A stretch of DNA of 34,081 bases from Planctomycetia bacterium (lineage in GTDB: Bacteria > Planctomycetota > UBA1135 > GCA-002686595), in assembly GCA_005799545.1 (NCBI GenBank), contig SYGM01000016.1, forward strand, positions 1 to 34,081. The letters are read 5' to 3'. The notes under the pieces are model-generated. The model had not been told where the DNA came from and searched no databases. It worked only from the letters and a program-made list of their open reading frames with translations. Shown here one piece after another: positions 22,262 to 31,014 of this stretch; the stretch's first letter is position 1, and each line of letters starts with the position of its first letter. The translations under genes and the position numbers were made by a program.

Positions 22262-24597
22262 CAGCCCTTCCAGCTGATCTCCGCCAGGCGCTGGGAACGC
22301 TCGCGCGCGAAGCGCTGGAGGCCTTCCAGCAGATGTGCGGGATCGATGTGGGCTTCGACCTTTAGCTCTTCGACGCTGCCGCCCGTGCGCCAGCGGTTGT
22401 CGAAGTCCGGCGTCATCGCGTAGCGCTCCGCGACCTTGTGGGCAAGCCAGTCGTGCATCAGGCGACGCGCGCTGTTGGAGATGACGGTCGAGTCAAGCCA
22501 GTCCTCGCGCGTCAGCACTCGGCTCCTGTACTCCTCGGGCTGCAGGCGGAACAGCTCGGCGCTGGTGGCCTGCACGAGCTTGAGGTTCGGAGCCGTGCCG
22601 TCGGCGAACTTCGGCAGCAGCGTGTAGACCGACTCGGTGGTGCTGGTGCCTTGCACGATCACGCAACCCTCCTTGGGACGCTTGGGATCGTAGTCGCGCA
22701 GGATGTAGGCGCCGCGCGCGGCATCGTGGTGCGAGGGAATGCCGAGCTTGGCGCGGTCGGGAACGGCGATGTTGGGACGCGTGAGGTGCAGCGCGACGAT
22801 CGGAATGTCCGTGCGCAGCGCAGCCGCGAGCATCGGAGCGACTTCGTTGTGCTCCCAGGGGTGCAGGTTGAGAATGTGCCCGTCGGGGAACAGCGTCGTG
22901 GTGCCCGGTGCGAAGATGCCGAAGTGCGTGCGGCTGTCTTCCGCGGTCTCCGGGCCGGAGTGGCCCGCCACCCAGATCACCTTGCCCACCTTCAAGGGGC
23001 AATCCTGTGCCAGCTGGCTGAACAGACGCATCATTCCGTACATCAGGTAGCTGAACGAACCGTAGGTCGAGTGCGCGCCCCAGAAGCCGACATATTGCTT
23101 CTCGGGCTCGCTCGACATGTTGACGGTCGCCAGACCCGCCATGATCCCGGAGTTCGTGAACTCGGTGATCTGCTGCGGCAGCAGCGCGCCGTTGGGGTTC
23201 TTGTTGCGCTCGTACCAGCCGAAGCCCTTCTTGCCCTGCCAGTCCTGCGCGAAGCCGTGAATCGAAGTGGACTCGGCGAGGTCCGCCGAGCAGGCGATCA
23301 CCAGCGGGCGGCCCATGCGCTCGTTGGCGAGCGTGTTCACCCACGCGCCGAACTTCGCAAAGCCCTCCTTGTTGGCGATCTTGGTGCCGGGAGCCACGAA
23401 CAGCTCGGCGGGCAGCTTGTCGGCGGCGAGCCACGAGCGATCCTCGTGCATGTTCGCGCTCGAACCGAGCTTGAAGCGCTCCGGCTGGCGCGGAATGCTC
23501 TCGCCGAGCTCCGTCAGCGTGTCGGACAGGTACTCGAGCAGCTCGTTGTCCTTGCGCAGGACGCTCATCACGGTCTGGAACCAGCTCTTGGACTGTTCGC
23601 GGCAGCCCGACTCGCCCGGATCCGTCGTGTCGCCGTGTCCCGTGAAGGAAACGCCGTATTTCTCGGCGAAATCCTGACGGCAGCGCCAGAACATCTCCGA
23701 GTTGCGGCCGTGGGCCTTGCCGTGGCTGTGGTAGTCGAACTTGTGATAGCCGCGGCCCTTGCGCGTCTTGACCCAAACCATGCCCGGACGGCCCTTGGTG
23801 TGCTCTTCGTGCACGATCTCGAGCAGTGCGCGCGTGATCGCGGCATAGTCTTCGCCGTGCTCCGTTCCCGCCACGCGCCAGCCGTAGGACTCGAACCAGT
23901 CACGCGGCGTTCCATGCACCACTTCGGAGTGCGCACGGTGATCGATGCCGTGATCGTTCCAGTCCATCAGGTAGATCAGGTTGTCGGCGCCCAGACCCCA
24001 GGCCGAGTGCTTGACTTCGTGGTGCGCACCAGCCGTGTGACCGCCCTCGCCTTCCATGGCGAAAACCTTCACTTCACCGGCTCCGCCGTGCTTCAGCGCG
24101 ACCGCTTCACCCAGCGCAGCCGGTGCACCGTGACCCGAAGGACCTGTGTTGAACTTGAAGAACAGCGTCTTGCCTTCCATCTCGGCGTGGCCGGGCAGGC
24201 CCTTGTTGTGACGCAGGAAGAGCAGGTCTTCCCAGGTCAGCATGCGTTCAGCGGCATGCGGCACGAGATAGCGCGGGTTCTTCGTCTGCTCGTAGCGGGC
24301 ACGCAGCGCCTCGTTGTAGACCGCGAGCATCGCGTAGATCGCCGGGTTGCAGTGGCCCGCAACCAGAACGAAGCGGTCGCCGAAGGGATTCTCCGGGTGA
24401 CGGATGTCCCAGCGCATGCCCGCGCCCAGCGTCGAGGCCACGAGCAGCGGCACCTTGGAGCGGGAGCCGCCGGGGTGACCGGACTGGCGCAGGTTGAGCA
24501 TCAGATCGATGCACTGATCGATCATGTCCCCGATCTTCTGCCAGTGATGGAAGTTCTTCGAAAGCTGCTCGAATGAAGGCTTGGCGATGGTCTGCAT
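22261..24597 (-). CDS. Divergent transketolase-like thiamine diphosphate enzyme
   Basis: A 778-residue protein, about 110 longer than typical transketolase (about 660). N-terminal segments match the family: RQSGHPGGSRSK (38-48), AGHCNPAIYAML (80-91) and FNTGPSGHGAPAALGEAVALK (149-169). The cofactor motif G-D-G...N appears as GEGGHTAG (183-190) with DWND at 212-215. The usual Mg-binding Asp is therefore Glu, and the Glu after GDG in E. coli TktA is Ala. The central domain keeps SADLAESTSIH and ITEFTNSGIMAGLA, where Glu would activate the cofactor. The likely reaction is transfer of two-carbon ketol units between sugar phosphates, but the altered motif and extra length may mean another substrate. 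No clear Shine-Dalgarno precedes ATG; a TATACT hexamer lies at about 24612-24617 on the minus strand. It is followed by ybaK with a one-base overlap. Confidence 0.85.
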   Translation of the reverse strand: MQTIAKPSFEQLSKNFHHWQKIGDMIDQCIDLMLNLRQSGHPGGSRSKVPLLVASTLGAGMRWDIRHPENPFGDRFVLVAGHCNPAIYAMLAVYNEALRARYEQTKNPRYLVPHAAERMLTWEDLLFLRHNKGLPGHAEMEGKTLFFKFNTGPSGHGAPAALGEAVALKHGGAGEVKVFAMEGEGGHTAGAHHEVKHSAWGLGADNLIYLMDWNDHGIDHRAHSEVVHGTPRDWFESYGWRVAGTEHGEDYAAITRALLEIVHEEHTKGRPGMVWVKTRKGRGYHKFDYHSHGKAHGRNSEMFWRCRQDFAEKYGVSFTGHGDTTDPGESGCREQSKSWFQTVMSVLRKDNELLEYLSDTLTELGESIPRQPERFKLGSSANMHEDRSWLAADKLPAELFVAPGTKIANKEGFAKFGAWVNTLANERMGRPLVIACSADLAESTSIHGFAQDWQGKKGFGWYERNKNPNGALLPQQITEFTNSGIMAGLATVNMSSEPEKQYVGFWGAHSTYGSFSYLMYGMMRLFSQLAQDCPLKVGKVIWVAGHSGPETAEDSRTHFGIFAPGTTTLFPDGHILNLHPWEHNEVAPMLAAALRTDIPIVALHLTRPNIAVPDRAKLGIPSHHDAARGAYILRDYDPKRPKEGCVIVQGTSTTESVYTLLPKFADGTAPNLKLVQATSAELFRLQPEEYRSRVLTREDWLDSTVISNSARRLMHDWLAHKVAERYAMTPDFDNRWRTGGSVEELKVEAHIDPAHLLEGLQRFARERSQRLAEISWKG

Positions 24598-24635
24598 AAG
24601 CGGGGCGGCAGTATACGCGCCCGCCGTGGCTCGAC

Positions 24636-25745
24636 CTAGCGCAGCAGCAGCTTCGCCCAGACCTTCGGCGAGCGCAGGAAGTCGCGGTAGCCGCGTTCAC
24701 CGCTGATGACCGCGACCATGGCCTCGCACGCGGCCTGTTCGCCGCGCCGCAGCACCCAGTCCGCGAGCGCCCGGCGCCGGTAGACCAGTCCTGCCAGAAA
24801 CCGTGCCGCGCGCAGTTCGGGCAGCACATCACGCTCCAGCTCGCGTCGGTAGGCCCGCTCCGGCTCAGGGCTGAGAGCGGCTCGCCCCGCGGCCTCGCCG
24901 CTGATCAACGCCAGCGAGATGCCCTCGGCCGTGAGCGGATCGACCAGACCGGCCGCATCGCCCGCCAGCAGGCAGCCGTTCCGGGCCAGCACGGCGCGCG
25001 GTCGCACCGGGATGATGTAGCCGGCCACTTCGCGCACGGCGAGCTGCGACAAGCCTCTGCGTACCAGCCAGCGATCGAGCGACTCGCGCAGACCCTGTGT
25101 GCCGCGCCGCATCGAGAGAATGCCCACCGAGAGCTGCTCGCGCTTGGGAAAGCACCATGCATAGCCCTGATCAACATCCGCGAAGTCGAACAGAGCTTCC
25201 TCTGCGACATGTGTGCCGCGTTCGAGCTCCGCTTCGAGCGCCGGAATGGAAGCCAGCGTGTCACGCCAGCCCGCCATGCGCGCCGTGACACCCGTGGCTC
25301 CGTCCGCAGCGATCACAGTGCGCGCGCGCAGGGTCTCCTTCGCAATGCGCGCCTTCCACAGGTTCCCATCACGCTCCAGACCGAGCAGCGGACTCTGCTC
25401 CAGCAGCGTTGCTCCCGCGGACACGGCATGCCGGGCCAGCGCCTGGTCCAGTTCCGAGCGCAGTGTCATGGTCACGATCGGCCATTCGCGTTCCACGCGC
25501 ACACCGCTCGAAGCGCTGCGCCAGCACAGGCGCGCGCTGCGGCATTCGGACTGCACCGGCAGTCTGAAGTTTGCGGGCAGGCGCTGACGCCCGCGCCAGA
25601 CCAGTCCGCCGCCGCAGGTTTTCGAGCGCGGAAAGGCCTGTTTTTCGAGCAAGACAACGCTGCCGCCCGCCGCGGCGATCGCCGCCGCCGCACTGGAGCC
25701 CGCAGGTCCCGCCCCGACGACGAGCGCGTCGAGCACGGAGCTCAT
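24636..25745 (-). CDS. Geranylgeranyl-reductase-family FAD-dependent oxidoreductase
   Basis: A 369-residue flavoprotein. The FAD-binding Rossmann motif is VVGAGPAGSSAAAAIAAAGG (about 9-28), followed by LLEKQAFPRSKTCGGGLVW, the KxCGGxL signature of geranylgeranyl reductases and related enzymes. The second FAD site is CLLAGDAAGLVDPLTAEGIS, with Asp and Gly in the expected order. Members reduce isoprenoid double bonds in archaeal and bacterial lipids, or act on menaquinone and other hydrophobic substrates. The substrate here is unknown. The C-terminal helical region (residues 300-369) is basic. The ATG overlaps the stop of the upstream lipoprotein gene by 4 bases. A 38-base gap separates its stop from the transketolase ATG. 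Confidence 0.9.
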   Translation of the reverse strand: MSSVLDALVVGAGPAGSSAAAAIAAAGGSVVLLEKQAFPRSKTCGGGLVWRGRQRLPANFRLPVQSECRSARLCWRSASSGVRVEREWPIVTMTLRSELDQALARHAVSAGATLLEQSPLLGLERDGNLWKARIAKETLRARTVIAADGATGVTARMAGWRDTLASIPALEAELERGTHVAEEALFDFADVDQGYAWCFPKREQLSVGILSMRRGTQGLRESLDRWLVRRGLSQLAVREVAGYIIPVRPRAVLARNGCLLAGDAAGLVDPLTAEGISLALISGEAAGRAALSPEPERAYRRELERDVLPELRAARFLAGLVYRRRALADWVLRRGEQAACEAMVAVISGERGYRDFLRSPKVWAKLLLR

Positions 25746-26893
25746 TCGGCCCAGAAGCGACGCAGACCTTCCAATTGCGTCTGTGCACCCCGCGACGATC
25801 CGAAGCGGAACGATCGGAATAGGTTCGAAAGCGCCTCCTGCTCCCCCGGATCTTCAAGCTCCAGCCGACGCAGCTTGGGCCAGACGACACGCCACATGCG
25901 ACCCTGCTGATTGCCGGTCAGCTGTGTTTCTCCTGCACAGGCCAGCGCGTTGATGCCCATTGCCGCCTTGGCATCGGCCTCCTGCTCCTTCTCCAGCGCC
26001 CTGAGCAGGGCATCGAGCACTTCCGGCGAACGCAGCTTCCACAGACCCTTGGCCGTTGCGGCACGCACGCGCGGGTCCTCGTGCTCCAGACGCCCGAGCC
26101 ACTCGCGCAGGCATTCGCGGGACAGCGTGCGCTCGAGGCGTTGACGGGCTTCCGCCAGCGCAATTCCCGCCTGATAGCGCTCGATCCAGCTGCGTGCCGC
26201 GATGCGGCCCTCCTCGCGCATCAGATCGAAGGCGATCGCCCAACCCAGGAAATGCACCAGCACGTTTTCGCGCGAATCCGAACCATCTGCAGCGCGCAGC
26301 GTCAGCAGGCGGGTCAGCTCGGCATCGGCGATGCGCTGATCCTTGAGTTCGCGCAGCGGCCAGCATGAAAGGCCGTCGATCACCCAGCGCCCTTCCCACA
26401 GGAAGCCATCTCCGATCAGGCAGGCGATGCCTTCTTCCAGCCACAGCGGCAACGCCTCGTACTCCTCGGCGAAGCGCGCGTGCACCAGTTCGTGGGCTGC
26501 CGTGCCTACATCCGGATGGCTCATGTAGATGCCGCTGGTGTCGCCCAGGGCACCCCGGGTGCGTGTGTGCCAGGCGCGGATGCGCGCAGGCCCGATGCCG
26601 TCCACCTCGCTGATGCCGACAGTCAGGGGGTCACGACCGCCGATCGTCGGCTGGGCATCCGGTTCGACGACATGCACGCGCACCGGGGCGCGGAACGGCC
26701 CGAGGACTTCGGTGACGATGCTCATCGCGGGGTCAAAGGCGGCTTCGAAGCCGGGCAGGTCGGCCTGCTCGCCCTCCAGCGCGTACAGCGACCAGCCATC
26801 GCCGGCTCCGACGGGTTTCCAGCTCTGGCAGCCCGCGCCCGACCAGACGCAGAGCAGCAGACCCAGCAGGAATCCGAAACCGCGGCAGCGCAT
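25742..26893 (-). CDS. Lipoprotein peptidase-like (gluzincin) with HEAT-like repeats
   Basis: A 383-residue lipoprotein with lipobox SGAGC (Cys22). A zinc-metallopeptidase core lies at about 40-200: HELVH at 134-138 within TAAHELVHARF, and Glu in LWLEEGIACLIGD at 150-162, the gluzincin H-E-x-x-H...E arrangement. About 220-383 is helical with HEAT-like character (DPRVRAATAKGLWKLRSPEVLDALLRALEKE), a protein-binding solenoid. It would sit in the envelope and cut or bind another protein; the substrate is unknown. ATG at 26893 is preferred over further upstream ATGs because it starts the signal peptide and follows GAGGAAG at good spacing; a TATAGA hexamer lies 7 bases before it. It is the first gene of the minus-strand operon and divergent from the small-protein gene at 26988. 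Confidence 0.85.
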   Translation of the reverse strand: MRCRGFGFLLGLLLCVWSGAGCQSWKPVGAGDGWSLYALEGEQADLPGFEAAFDPAMSIVTEVLGPFRAPVRVHVVEPDAQPTIGGRDPLTVGISEVDGIGPARIRAWHTRTRGALGDTSGIYMSHPDVGTAAHELVHARFAEEYEALPLWLEEGIACLIGDGFLWEGRWVIDGLSCWPLRELKDQRIADAELTRLLTLRAADGSDSRENVLVHFLGWAIAFDLMREEGRIAARSWIERYQAGIALAEARQRLERTLSRECLREWLGRLEHEDPRVRAATAKGLWKLRSPEVLDALLRALEKEQEADAKAAMGINALACAGETQLTGNQQGRMWRVVWPKLRRLELEDPGEQEALSNLFRSFRFGSSRGAQTQLEGLRRFWAE

Positions 26894-26987
26894 GACTTCC
26901 TCTATACGCGCGAGGCTCACTTCCCGAAAGTCCTTGGAGTATGATCCAACGGCTGTTTTTCGTTCCTCAAACCCTGATTCCATAACC

Positions 26988-27218
26988 ATGGCCAGTTTCC
27001 GCGTCGAACTCGATGCCCCCAACCACATCGTCCTCGTGATGGTCACGGAGGACGACGGCAGTGAGCACGACTATCAGTTCGACTTTGACCCCCGTTCCGG
27101 ACGCTACGAATTCAGCGAACGCGACCTGCTGGAGCGCGATTTCGGGGCCGACTGGGTGGAAGACATGGACCGGCAGGTCCGCGAGATGATCCAGAAGGCG
27201 CTGGCCGCCAAGCGCTGA
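26988..27218 (+). CDS. Small conserved protein, paralogue of the protein at 11539-11778
   Basis: A 76-residue acidic protein of unknown family, related to the 79-residue minus-strand protein at 11539-11778. Shared features are DGS near residue 23, two beta strands, SGRYEFSERDLLERDFG at 37-53 and a terminal helix ending in AAKR. ATG at 26988 is chosen because it is the only good start; a TATGAT hexamer at 26940-26945 could be its -10. It lies 14 bases ahead of phosphopentomutase, so it heads the nucleoside catabolism cluster. This may point to a regulatory or accessory role there, but the other copy sits after a methyltransferase, so context does not settle it. Confidence 0.78.
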   Translation: MASFRVELDAPNHIVLVMVTEDDGSEHDYQFDFDPRSGRYEFSERDLLERDFGADWVEDMDRQVREMIQKALAAKR

Positions 27219-27232
27219 CCAAGCCTGCGCTC

Positions 27233-28414
27233 ATGAGACCCTTTCGACGCGTCTTTGTGTTGGTGCTCGACTCGCTCGGCGTGGGCGAGCTGCCGGACGC
27301 GGCCCGTTTCGGGGATGCGGGCGCCCACACCCTTGACCACCTCGTCGGGGCCGCGGGGGGTCTGGATGCGCCGCGCCTGATCGAGCTGGGTCTGGGTTGC
27401 GTGCCGGGAGTGCAATCGCTGCCGCGTCCCGGCGCCCCCAAAGGCGCTTTCGGGCGCATGCGCGAACATTCGCCGGGCAAGGACACCTCCACCGGACACT
27501 GGGAGCTGATGGGCTGCCCGCTTGAGCGCGCCTTCCCGGTGTTCTCTCCGGGTTTTCCGCCCGAGATCATCGAGGCTTTCGTCCAACAGACCGGCCTGCC
27601 CGGCATTCTGGGCAACTGCGCTGCTTCGGGCACGGAGATCATCGAGCGTCTGGGCGTCGAGCACATTCAGAGCGGCAAGCCCATCGTCTACACCAGCGCC
27701 GACAGCGTGGTCCAGATCGCCGCGCATGAGCAGCACTTCGGTCTCGAGCGCCTCTATCGCTGCTGCGAGATCGCACGCTCCATCCTCGATCCCTACGGCG
27801 TCGGGCGCGTGATCGCGCGGCCTTTCGTGGGTGAACCGGGCTCCTTCCGTCGCACGTACAACCGCCGCGACTACTCGATGCCTCCGCCGCGCGACACCAG
27901 CCTCGTGCGCCTGCGCAGGGCGGAGATCCCCGTCGTGGGCGTGGGCAAGATCGAAGACATCTTCGCCGGCGTGGGCCTGAGCGAGTCGATCCACACGGAA
28001 GGCAATGAAGACGGCATGCGCGCCACCATCGCGCTCGCGGATCGGCTCGAGCGCGGCCTCGTGTTCGTCAATCTGGTCGACTTCGACATGCTCTACGGAC
28101 ATCGGCGCGACTCGCGCGGCTACCGCAAGGCGCTGGAGAGCTTCGATGTGCAGCTGCGCCAGCTCGAGCAGCGTCTTGGCCCCGATGACCTCGTGCTGAT
28201 GACCGCGGATCACGGCAATGATCCCACCAAGCACGAGACCACCGACCACACGCGCGAACACGTTCCGATTCTCGCCGCAGGCGCGCGCGTGCGCTCGGGT
28301 GCTGAGCTGGGCACCCGCGAGAGCTTCGCGGACCTCGGCGCGACGGTGGAGGCCGCCTTCGGACTCGCACCGCAGGGCCCCGGTCGCTCATTCCTCACCG
28401 AGCTGTGCGCGTGA
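27233..28414 (+). CDS. deoB: Phosphopentomutase
   Basis: A 393-residue phosphopentomutase, converting (deoxy)ribose-1-phosphate to the 5-phosphate form. It belongs to the alkaline phosphatase superfamily with two Mn ions. Segments are VLVLDSLGVGELPDA (first metal Asp), PGKDTSTGHWELMG with the phosphorylated Thr, and a C-terminal metal site in LMTADHGNDPTKHETTDHTREHVP. Length matches the family. It joins nucleoside phosphorolysis, by the two phosphorylases downstream, to the isomerase and aldolase at the end of the cluster. Its stop overlaps the GTG of the next gene by 4 bases. Confidence 0.96.
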   Translation: MRPFRRVFVLVLDSLGVGELPDAARFGDAGAHTLDHLVGAAGGLDAPRLIELGLGCVPGVQSLPRPGAPKGAFGRMREHSPGKDTSTGHWELMGCPLERAFPVFSPGFPPEIIEAFVQQTGLPGILGNCAASGTEIIERLGVEHIQSGKPIVYTSADSVVQIAAHEQHFGLERLYRCCEIARSILDPYGVGRVIARPFVGEPGSFRRTYNRRDYSMPPPRDTSLVRLRRAEIPVVGVGKIEDIFAGVGLSESIHTEGNEDGMRATIALADRLERGLVFVNLVDFDMLYGHRRDSRGYRKALESFDVQLRQLEQRLGPDDLVLMTADHGNDPTKHETTDHTREHVPILAAGARVRSGAELGTRESFADLGATVEAAFGLAPQGPGRSFLTELCA

Positions 28415-29733
28415 ACGCGCAGTCGATCATCCGCACCAAGCGTGATGGCGGGACGCTCTCCCGCGAGGAGATCCGCTTCTTCCTCGAAGGCTATGTGGCA
28501 CAGCGCATCCCTGAATATCAGACGGCGGCGCTGGTCACGGCGATCTTCCTGCGCGGCATGCAGCCGGAGGAGCTGGCCGAGTGGACGCGCGCCATGCTGG
28601 AGTCGGGCTCGCGGCTCGATTTCTCGGGGCTGTCGCAGCCCAAGGCCGACAAGCACTCGACTGGCGGAGTGGGGGACAAGGTCTCGATCCCGCTGGCGCC
28701 GGCAGTCGCGGCCTGCGGCGTCGCCGTGCCGATGATCTCCGGTCGCGGGCTGGGACACACCGGCGGCACGCTCGACAAGCTCGAGTCCATTCCAGGCTTC
28801 CGCACGCGGCTCTCCGAAGCGGAGCTGCATCAGGCCATCGATGCCACCGGCGTGGCCTTCGCTGCTCAGACCGCCCAGCTCGTGCCTGCGGACCGGCTGC
28901 TGTACCAGCTGCGCGATGCGATCGCGATGGTGGAGTCGATCCCGCTGATCGCCTCGTCGATCATGTCCAAGAAGCTCGCCGAAGGACTCGATGCGCTGGT
29001 GCTGGACGTGAAGTACGGCAGCGGCGCCTTCATCACGGATCCCAAGGCGGGCCGGCAGCTCGCCGAAACGATGCTCGGCATCGCTCAAAGCATGGGTCTG
29101 CGCGCCAGCGTGTTTCAGACGGCGATGGATCGACCGCTCGGTCGCGCGGTGGGGCATGCACTCGAAATCGCCGAGTCGATGGATTGCCTCGGCGGCGGCG
29201 GCCCCGATGACCTGCGCGAGCTGGTGCTGCTGCAGGGCGCCGAGATGCTGCGCCTCAGCGGCAAGGCAGCCACGCGCGAAGAGGGACGGGCGCGCATTGC
29301 CGATGCGATCCATTCCGGCCGCGCACTGGGAGTGTTCGAGCTGGTGCTGCGCGCCCAGGGCGGCGACCCGGCGGTGATCCGCGATCGTTCCCGCCTGCCG
29401 CAGGCGCCTGCCGTCGATCCGCTGCGCGCCACCCGCTCGGGCGTGCTGGGCTTCGCGGATTGCCGCAAGGTCGGCTACGCCTTGATCGCTCTCGGCGGGG
29501 GTCGCGCGAAGATCGAAGACGAGATCGATCCGGCGGTCGGCATCATCTGGCGCGCGCAGGCGGGCGAGACCGTCCGTGCCGGACAGCTCATCGCAGAGAT
29601 CCACCACCGCCAGCGCGGTCTCGAGCAGTGCCGCGCGCTGCTGGAAGAGAGCCTCGCCATCGGGGACGGTCAACCGCAGACACCCCTGGTGCTCGCGGAG
29701 CTGAGCGCCCAGGGAACCGGGTTCCCGACCTGA
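28411..29733 (+). CDS. deoA: Pyrimidine/thymidine nucleoside phosphorylase
   Basis: A 440-residue family-3 glycosyltransferase that cleaves thymidine, deoxyuridine or uridine with phosphate, giving the base and (deoxy)ribose-1-phosphate. Conserved segments are KADKHSTGGVGDKVS (phosphate-binding), ISGRGLGHTGGTLDKLES, and LRDAIAMVESIPLIASSIM with Arg/Ser that contact the base, plus VLDVKYGSGAF. The C-terminal domain carries GGGRAKIEDEIDPAVGI. It is like DeoA/Pdp; whether deoxy or ribo substrates are preferred is not clear. GTG at 28411 is preferred over an in-frame GTG at 28405 because it overlaps the upstream stop as GTGA. A 39-base gap precedes the transporter ATG. Confidence 0.95.
   Translation: MNAQSIIRTKRDGGTLSREEIRFFLEGYVAQRIPEYQTAALVTAIFLRGMQPEELAEWTRAMLESGSRLDFSGLSQPKADKHSTGGVGDKVSIPLAPAVAACGVAVPMISGRGLGHTGGTLDKLESIPGFRTRLSEAELHQAIDATGVAFAAQTAQLVPADRLLYQLRDAIAMVESIPLIASSIMSKKLAEGLDALVLDVKYGSGAFITDPKAGRQLAETMLGIAQSMGLRASVFQTAMDRPLGRAVGHALEIAESMDCLGGGGPDDLRELVLLQGAEMLRLSGKAATREEGRARIADAIHSGRALGVFELVLRAQGGDPAVIRDRSRLPQAPAVDPLRATRSGVLGFADCRKVGYALIALGGGRAKIEDEIDPAVGIIWRAQAGETVRAGQLIAEIHHRQRGLEQCRALLEESLAIGDGQPQTPLVLAELSAQGTGFPT
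29712..29726. repeat. Short inverted repeat at the end of the deoA gene
   Basis: GGGAAC-CGG-GTTCCC lies in the last codons of deoA, 47 bases before the transporter ATG. The same half-sites, GGGAAC and GTTCCC, are found in the inverted repeat at 381-400. It may be a hairpin that adjusts expression between the two genes, or a chance palindrome. Confidence 0.25.
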
Positions 29734-29772
29734 CAAGCGCCACCTCGCGTGGCTATCTTCACGGGACCCCCC

Positions 29773-31014
29773 ATGGTCTACCTGCGCGCGCTGCTGGGCA
29801 TCGCTTTCTTCATCGCGATCGCATGGATGCTCTCCAGCGACCGCAAGCGCTTTCCCTGGCGCGTGGTGATCGGCGGCCTCGCGATGCAGATTGCGATCGC
29901 CGGCATCATCCTCGAGACCGGCGTGGGCCGCGGCTCCTTCGAGGGCGCATCCGCCTTTGTCTCCAAGCTTGTGTCGATGGTCGAGCCGGGCGCGAAGACG
30001 GTCTTCGGCTATCTCGGCGATTCGCAGTCGCAGCTCGGCTTCGTGTTCGCCTTCGCGGGCACCGGTCTGCTCGTGATCATCTTCTTCTCGGCGCTGATGT
30101 CGATGCTCTATCACATCGGCGTCATGCAGCTCCTGGTCAGCGGCCTGGCGCGCATCATGGCGAAGACCATGCGCCTCTCCGGCGGCGAATCGATGGCCGC
30201 GGCGGCCAACATCTTCATGGGCCAGACCGAGGCGCCGCTGGTCGTCAAGCCGTACATCTCGAAGATGACGATGTCGGAGCTCAACGCGCTGATGACCGGA
30301 GGCTTCGCCACGATCGCGGGCTCCGTGATGGCGGTCTACATGTCGCGCCTGGGTCCCGGCTATGCCGAGCACATCATCACCGCCTCGGTCATGAGCGCCC
30401 CCGCCTCCTTCGTGATGGCGAAGCTGATCCGGCCCGAAACGGAGCACTCGCTGACCATGGGCAAGACAGAGCTCAAGGTCGAGAAGAACGCGACCAACAT
30501 CATCGAAGCGGCCGCCAACGGCACCACGGATGGTCTGCGACTGTGGCTCAATGTCGTGGCGATGCTGATCGCCTTTCTGGCGATCGTGAACCTGCTCAAC
30601 TGGCCGATCGGCGCCATCGGCTCAGGCTTCGGCTTCGAAAACCTGTCCCTGCAGAGCATCTTCGGCTGGGTGCTGACGCCCGTGGCGTGGTTCATGGGCG
30701 TGGAGGGCGCACAGGATTGCCGCCTGATGGGCGAGCTGATCGGCACACAGGTCTCGATCAACGAATTCGTCGGCTATCTGCGCCTCGTGGAGATGCGTGA
30801 GGCCAACCTCTTCGAGCATGAGCGCAGCGCCGTCATGGCGGTGTACGCGCTGTGCGGCTTTGCCAACCTCGGATCGATCGGCATCCAGATCGGCGGACTC
30901 TCCGCGCTGGCCCCGGAGCGCAAGTCCGATCTCGCGAAGCTGGCGGTCAAGGCCATGATCGGCGGCGCACTGGCCTGCTGGATGACGGCGATGATCGCGG
31001 GGATCTTCCTGTGA
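29773..31014 (+). CDS. Concentrative nucleoside transporter (CNT/NupC family)
   Basis: A 413-residue inner-membrane protein with about 8-10 predicted membrane segments, a proton- or sodium-driven nucleoside importer. Signature motifs are GGESMAAAANIFMGQTEAPLV (about 137-157) and TGGFATIAGSVMAVYM (177-192), plus NEFVGYLRLVEM and GFANLGSIGIQIGGLSALAP near the end. These line the substrate and ion path. ATG at 29773 has GGGA upstream and begins with a normal N-terminal membrane segment; a GTG at 29749 would add residues that do not fit. It feeds the phosphorylases around it. Its stop overlaps the GTG of the purine nucleoside phosphorylase gene. Confidence 0.95.
   Translation: MVYLRALLGIAFFIAIAWMLSSDRKRFPWRVVIGGLAMQIAIAGIILETGVGRGSFEGASAFVSKLVSMVEPGAKTVFGYLGDSQSQLGFVFAFAGTGLLVIIFFSALMSMLYHIGVMQLLVSGLARIMAKTMRLSGGESMAAAANIFMGQTEAPLVVKPYISKMTMSELNALMTGGFATIAGSVMAVYMSRLGPGYAEHIITASVMSAPASFVMAKLIRPETEHSLTMGKTELKVEKNATNIIEAAANGTTDGLRLWLNVVAMLIAFLAIVNLLNWPIGAIGSGFGFENLSLQSIFGWVLTPVAWFMGVEGAQDCRLMGELIGTQVSINEFVGYLRLVEMREANLFEHERSAVMAVYALCGFANLGSIGIQIGGLSALAPERKSDLAKLAVKAMIGGALACWMTAMIAGIFL

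Noticed and set aside
22438-24576. 712-residue plus-strand open frame
   Set aside because: Opposite the transketolase-like gene, which is supported by several cofactor motifs.
28210-30447. 745-residue minus-strand open frame
   Set aside because: Antisense to deoB, deoA and the transporter; skewed His/Asp/Arg/Gln composition and no known motif.
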